From Oscillospiraceae bacterium (GTDB taxonomy: Bacteria; Bacillota; Clostridia; Oscillospirales; Oscillospiraceae): a stretch of 64,000 nucleotides of DNA. Under the pieces are notes generated by a model. It saw nothing but the letters and a program-made list of their open reading frames with translations, ran no database searches and was not told the origin of the DNA. Both the position numbers and the translations under genes were made by a program. Location: NCBI GenBank assembly GCA_902778665.1, contig CACYYN010000033.1, positions 16,698 to 80,697 on the forward strand, given 5' to 3'. This document shows positions 62,873 through 64,000 of the stretch, piece by piece (position 1 is the stretch's first letter; the number at the start of each line of letters is the position of its first letter).

Positions 62873-62888
62873 AGTTTCACGTGAAACT
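62873..62888. promoter_or_regulatory. parS-like centromere site
   Basis: AGTTTCACGTGAAACT is a perfect 16-base palindrome. It differs from the Spo0J/ParB consensus TGTTNCACGTGAAACA only at the outermost base on each side. It lies about 600 bases before a ParA-type gene, which strengthens the call. Confidence 0.8.
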
Positions 62889-62964
62889 CATTTCTCATGT
62901 TCTCACATTGTCTCGTTCCCTTTTTTCTTTTTTGAGCTTATTTCTTCTGCATTGTATGATATAC

Positions 62965-63450
62965 TTCTAATATGTTTCTAATATATTCCTATTGCATTTA
63001 TTTGTTCTATTCTTCCTTCGCATTATTAATTATCTTTGGTTATATGCTTCTTATGCTCTGTTGCTATTATGATTCTGTTATCTTTCAGTTATATTTCTAA
63101 TATATTATAGATGAGTTTCTTCGATCTCCTCATCAACTCAATATAACACATATGACAAATATATTATATAGTATATTAGAAGTCTGTTGCGATTATATTA
63201 CAATGTAAACGTTTGGCATTTTCTAATCTGTTTAAAATGGAGTTCTATTATATTAGTGGTATATTAGAAGTATATTAGTTTAACAAGAAGATACTTTCAG
63301 TCCATATCTATAATACACCTATATTCTATTTCTATTAGATTTTATGATGCAATATAGATTAGATTATCAATAAAACATGCTTGTAAAATCAGGAGAAATA
63401 TGGTAATATATATTGCACTTAGAATATATGGTATAACAGATTTCTAATAT
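62965..63450. repeat. TTCTAATAT repeats in both orientations
   Basis: At least six exact copies of the 9-mer TTCTAATAT: plus orientation at 62965, 62976, 63095 and 63442; minus orientation (ATATTAGAA) ending at 63181 and 63269. Several near copies lie between (63221, 63271, 63330). Spacing is irregular apart from the first pair at 11 bases. They could be binding sites for ParA/ParB-type or initiator proteins. Confidence 0.6.
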
Positions 63451-63485
63451 ATTTCAATTACAACTGCAGTAGCAAGGAGCAAATA

Positions 63486-64000
63486 ATGAAAATAATCAGC
63501 GTAGGCACATTAAAAGGCGGAACAGGGAAGTCCATGATGGCATTCAATCTGGCCGGAGCTCTGGCCGAAGAAAAGAAAGTACTTCTAATGGATGTAGACC
63601 CGCAGTGCAATCTATCCAACAACGTAGGCATCAACATCGCTCAGCAGGACACCTACACGATAAAAGACATCTTTGATAATCCGAACATCGATCCGGAAAA
63701 ATTAACTGTAAGACATCCCATTGAACCACTGGAAAACCTGGACATAATCCCCGGACATATCCAGCTTACTGCAACCGAGCTGCTGTTAAGCTCCAAACCG
63801 GCAAGAGAGAGAATACTCGAATATTATATTGAGGATAACAGAGACTTCTTTGAACAGTATGATTACATCATAATCGACACCAATCCCAGCATGGGCCTTG
63901 TCAACCAGAATGCGTTCTGCGCTTCCGATTCTATTATTCTCGTGTCAGATATCGATGACAACAGCAGAATCGGCCTCGAACTGTTTATATATCTCTGGGA
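63486..64000 (+). CDS. ParA/Soj-type partition ATPase, 3' end beyond window
   Basis: Open from ATG 63486 to the window end (171 codons). The deviant Walker A KGGTGKS (residues 10-16) has the signature Lys of the ParA/MinD class; LLMDVDPQCNLSNNVGI near 36 is motif A' and YIIIDTNPSMG near 127 the Walker B. There is no N-terminal helix-turn-helix, so it is of the short Soj-like type. CAAGGAGC precedes ATG. With the parS-like site upstream it should act in chromosome or plasmid partition; a parB gene would be expected just beyond the window. Confidence 0.9.
   Translation, partial: MKIISVGTLKGGTGKSMMAFNLAGALAEEKKVLLMDVDPQCNLSNNVGINIAQQDTYTIKDIFDNPNIDPEKLTVRHPIEPLENLDIIPGHIQLTATELLLSSKPARERILEYYIEDNRDFFEQYDYIIIDTNPSMGLVNQNAFCASDSIILVSDIDDNSRIGLELFIYLW

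Larger units (their letters stand above)
62657..63485. other. AT-rich non-coding tract before parA
   Basis: About 830 bases with no convincing gene. 62657-63090 is pyrimidine-rich on the plus strand (long T/C runs); 63090-63480 is dominated by TAT/ATA words and repeated TTCTAATAT elements. It holds the parS site at 62873. I saw no DnaA box (TTATNCACA) by eye. Position between a terminator and a ParA gene suggests a partition or origin region. Confidence 0.6.

Noticed and set aside
63203-63218. Possible catabolite-repression (cre) site TGTAAACGTTTGGCA
   Set aside because: It needs one extra base relative to the cre consensus and lies far from any promoter of a sugar gene.

Overview
The window reads as chromosomal DNA of a Gram-positive bacterium of the class Clostridia (Firmicutes). 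The evidence is strong AGGAGG-type ribosome binding sites, TTGACA-N17-TATAAT promoters, hairpin/T-run terminators, SF1B RecD2 helicases, an LTA-synthase-like sulfatase, a clostridial-type topoisomerase IV B subunit, and a site almost identical to the Spo0J/ParB parS consensus. By eye base composition is balanced over most of the window, with an AT-rich tract at 62.6-63.5 kb. Family and genus cannot be fixed from sequence alone.

Layout. 0.3-8.9 kb is an accessory block: a complete type I restriction-modification operon (hsdR-hsdM-hsdS), two small proteins of unknown function, a secreted protein, a decayed SRAP (YedK-type) gene and a short zinc-ribbon membrane protein. 9.0-24.3 kb holds mostly short metabolic, repair or unknown operons: secreted esterase-like hydrolase, L-asparaginase, spermidine-synthase-like protein, two paralogous leucine-rich repeat surface proteins read divergently, flavodoxin, uracil-DNA glycosylase, ferredoxin-domain aldo/keto reductase, LOG-type protein, a lone Phd-type antitoxin, a ROK kinase, a nitroreductase and a P-loop kinase. 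24.3-34.1 kb contains an aldo/keto reductase, RecD2, a four-gene operon (DUF2974 lipase-like protein, MsrA, 5'-nucleotidase, histidine phosphatase), a strongly structured candidate non-coding RNA, a PHP phosphoesterase and a large secreted protein. 34.1-39.8 kb is a DNA-repair operon with a consensus promoter: HD hydrolase, uvrA, second RecD2. 40-42.8 kb has small membrane proteins and an LTA-synthase-like sulfatase.

42.8-55.1 kb is a signalling block of four giant genes on the minus strand: two hybrid histidine kinases, each with two receiver domains, and two response regulators carrying GGDEF-like and EAL domains. The last regulator is fused to a membrane-bound GGDEF protein. A tRNA-Thr(CGU) gene splits the block. 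Together these genes look like a phosphorelay controlling cyclic di-GMP. 55.2-59.4 kb is parE-parC (topoisomerase IV). 59.7-62.6 kb holds gdhA, a nucleoside 2-deoxyribosyltransferase-like gene and a radical SAM gene. The window ends in a parS site, an AT-rich tract with repeated TTCTAATAT elements in both orientations, and a ParA-type ATPase gene cut by the window edge, i.e. a partition (and possibly replication) region.

The observations I rate highest are the structured RNA at 30.6-31.0 kb, the parS/repeat/ParA region at the right end, and the twin kinase/regulator cyclic di-GMP block with its regulator-cyclase fusion. All function calls rest on motifs recognised by eye; no database search was possible.
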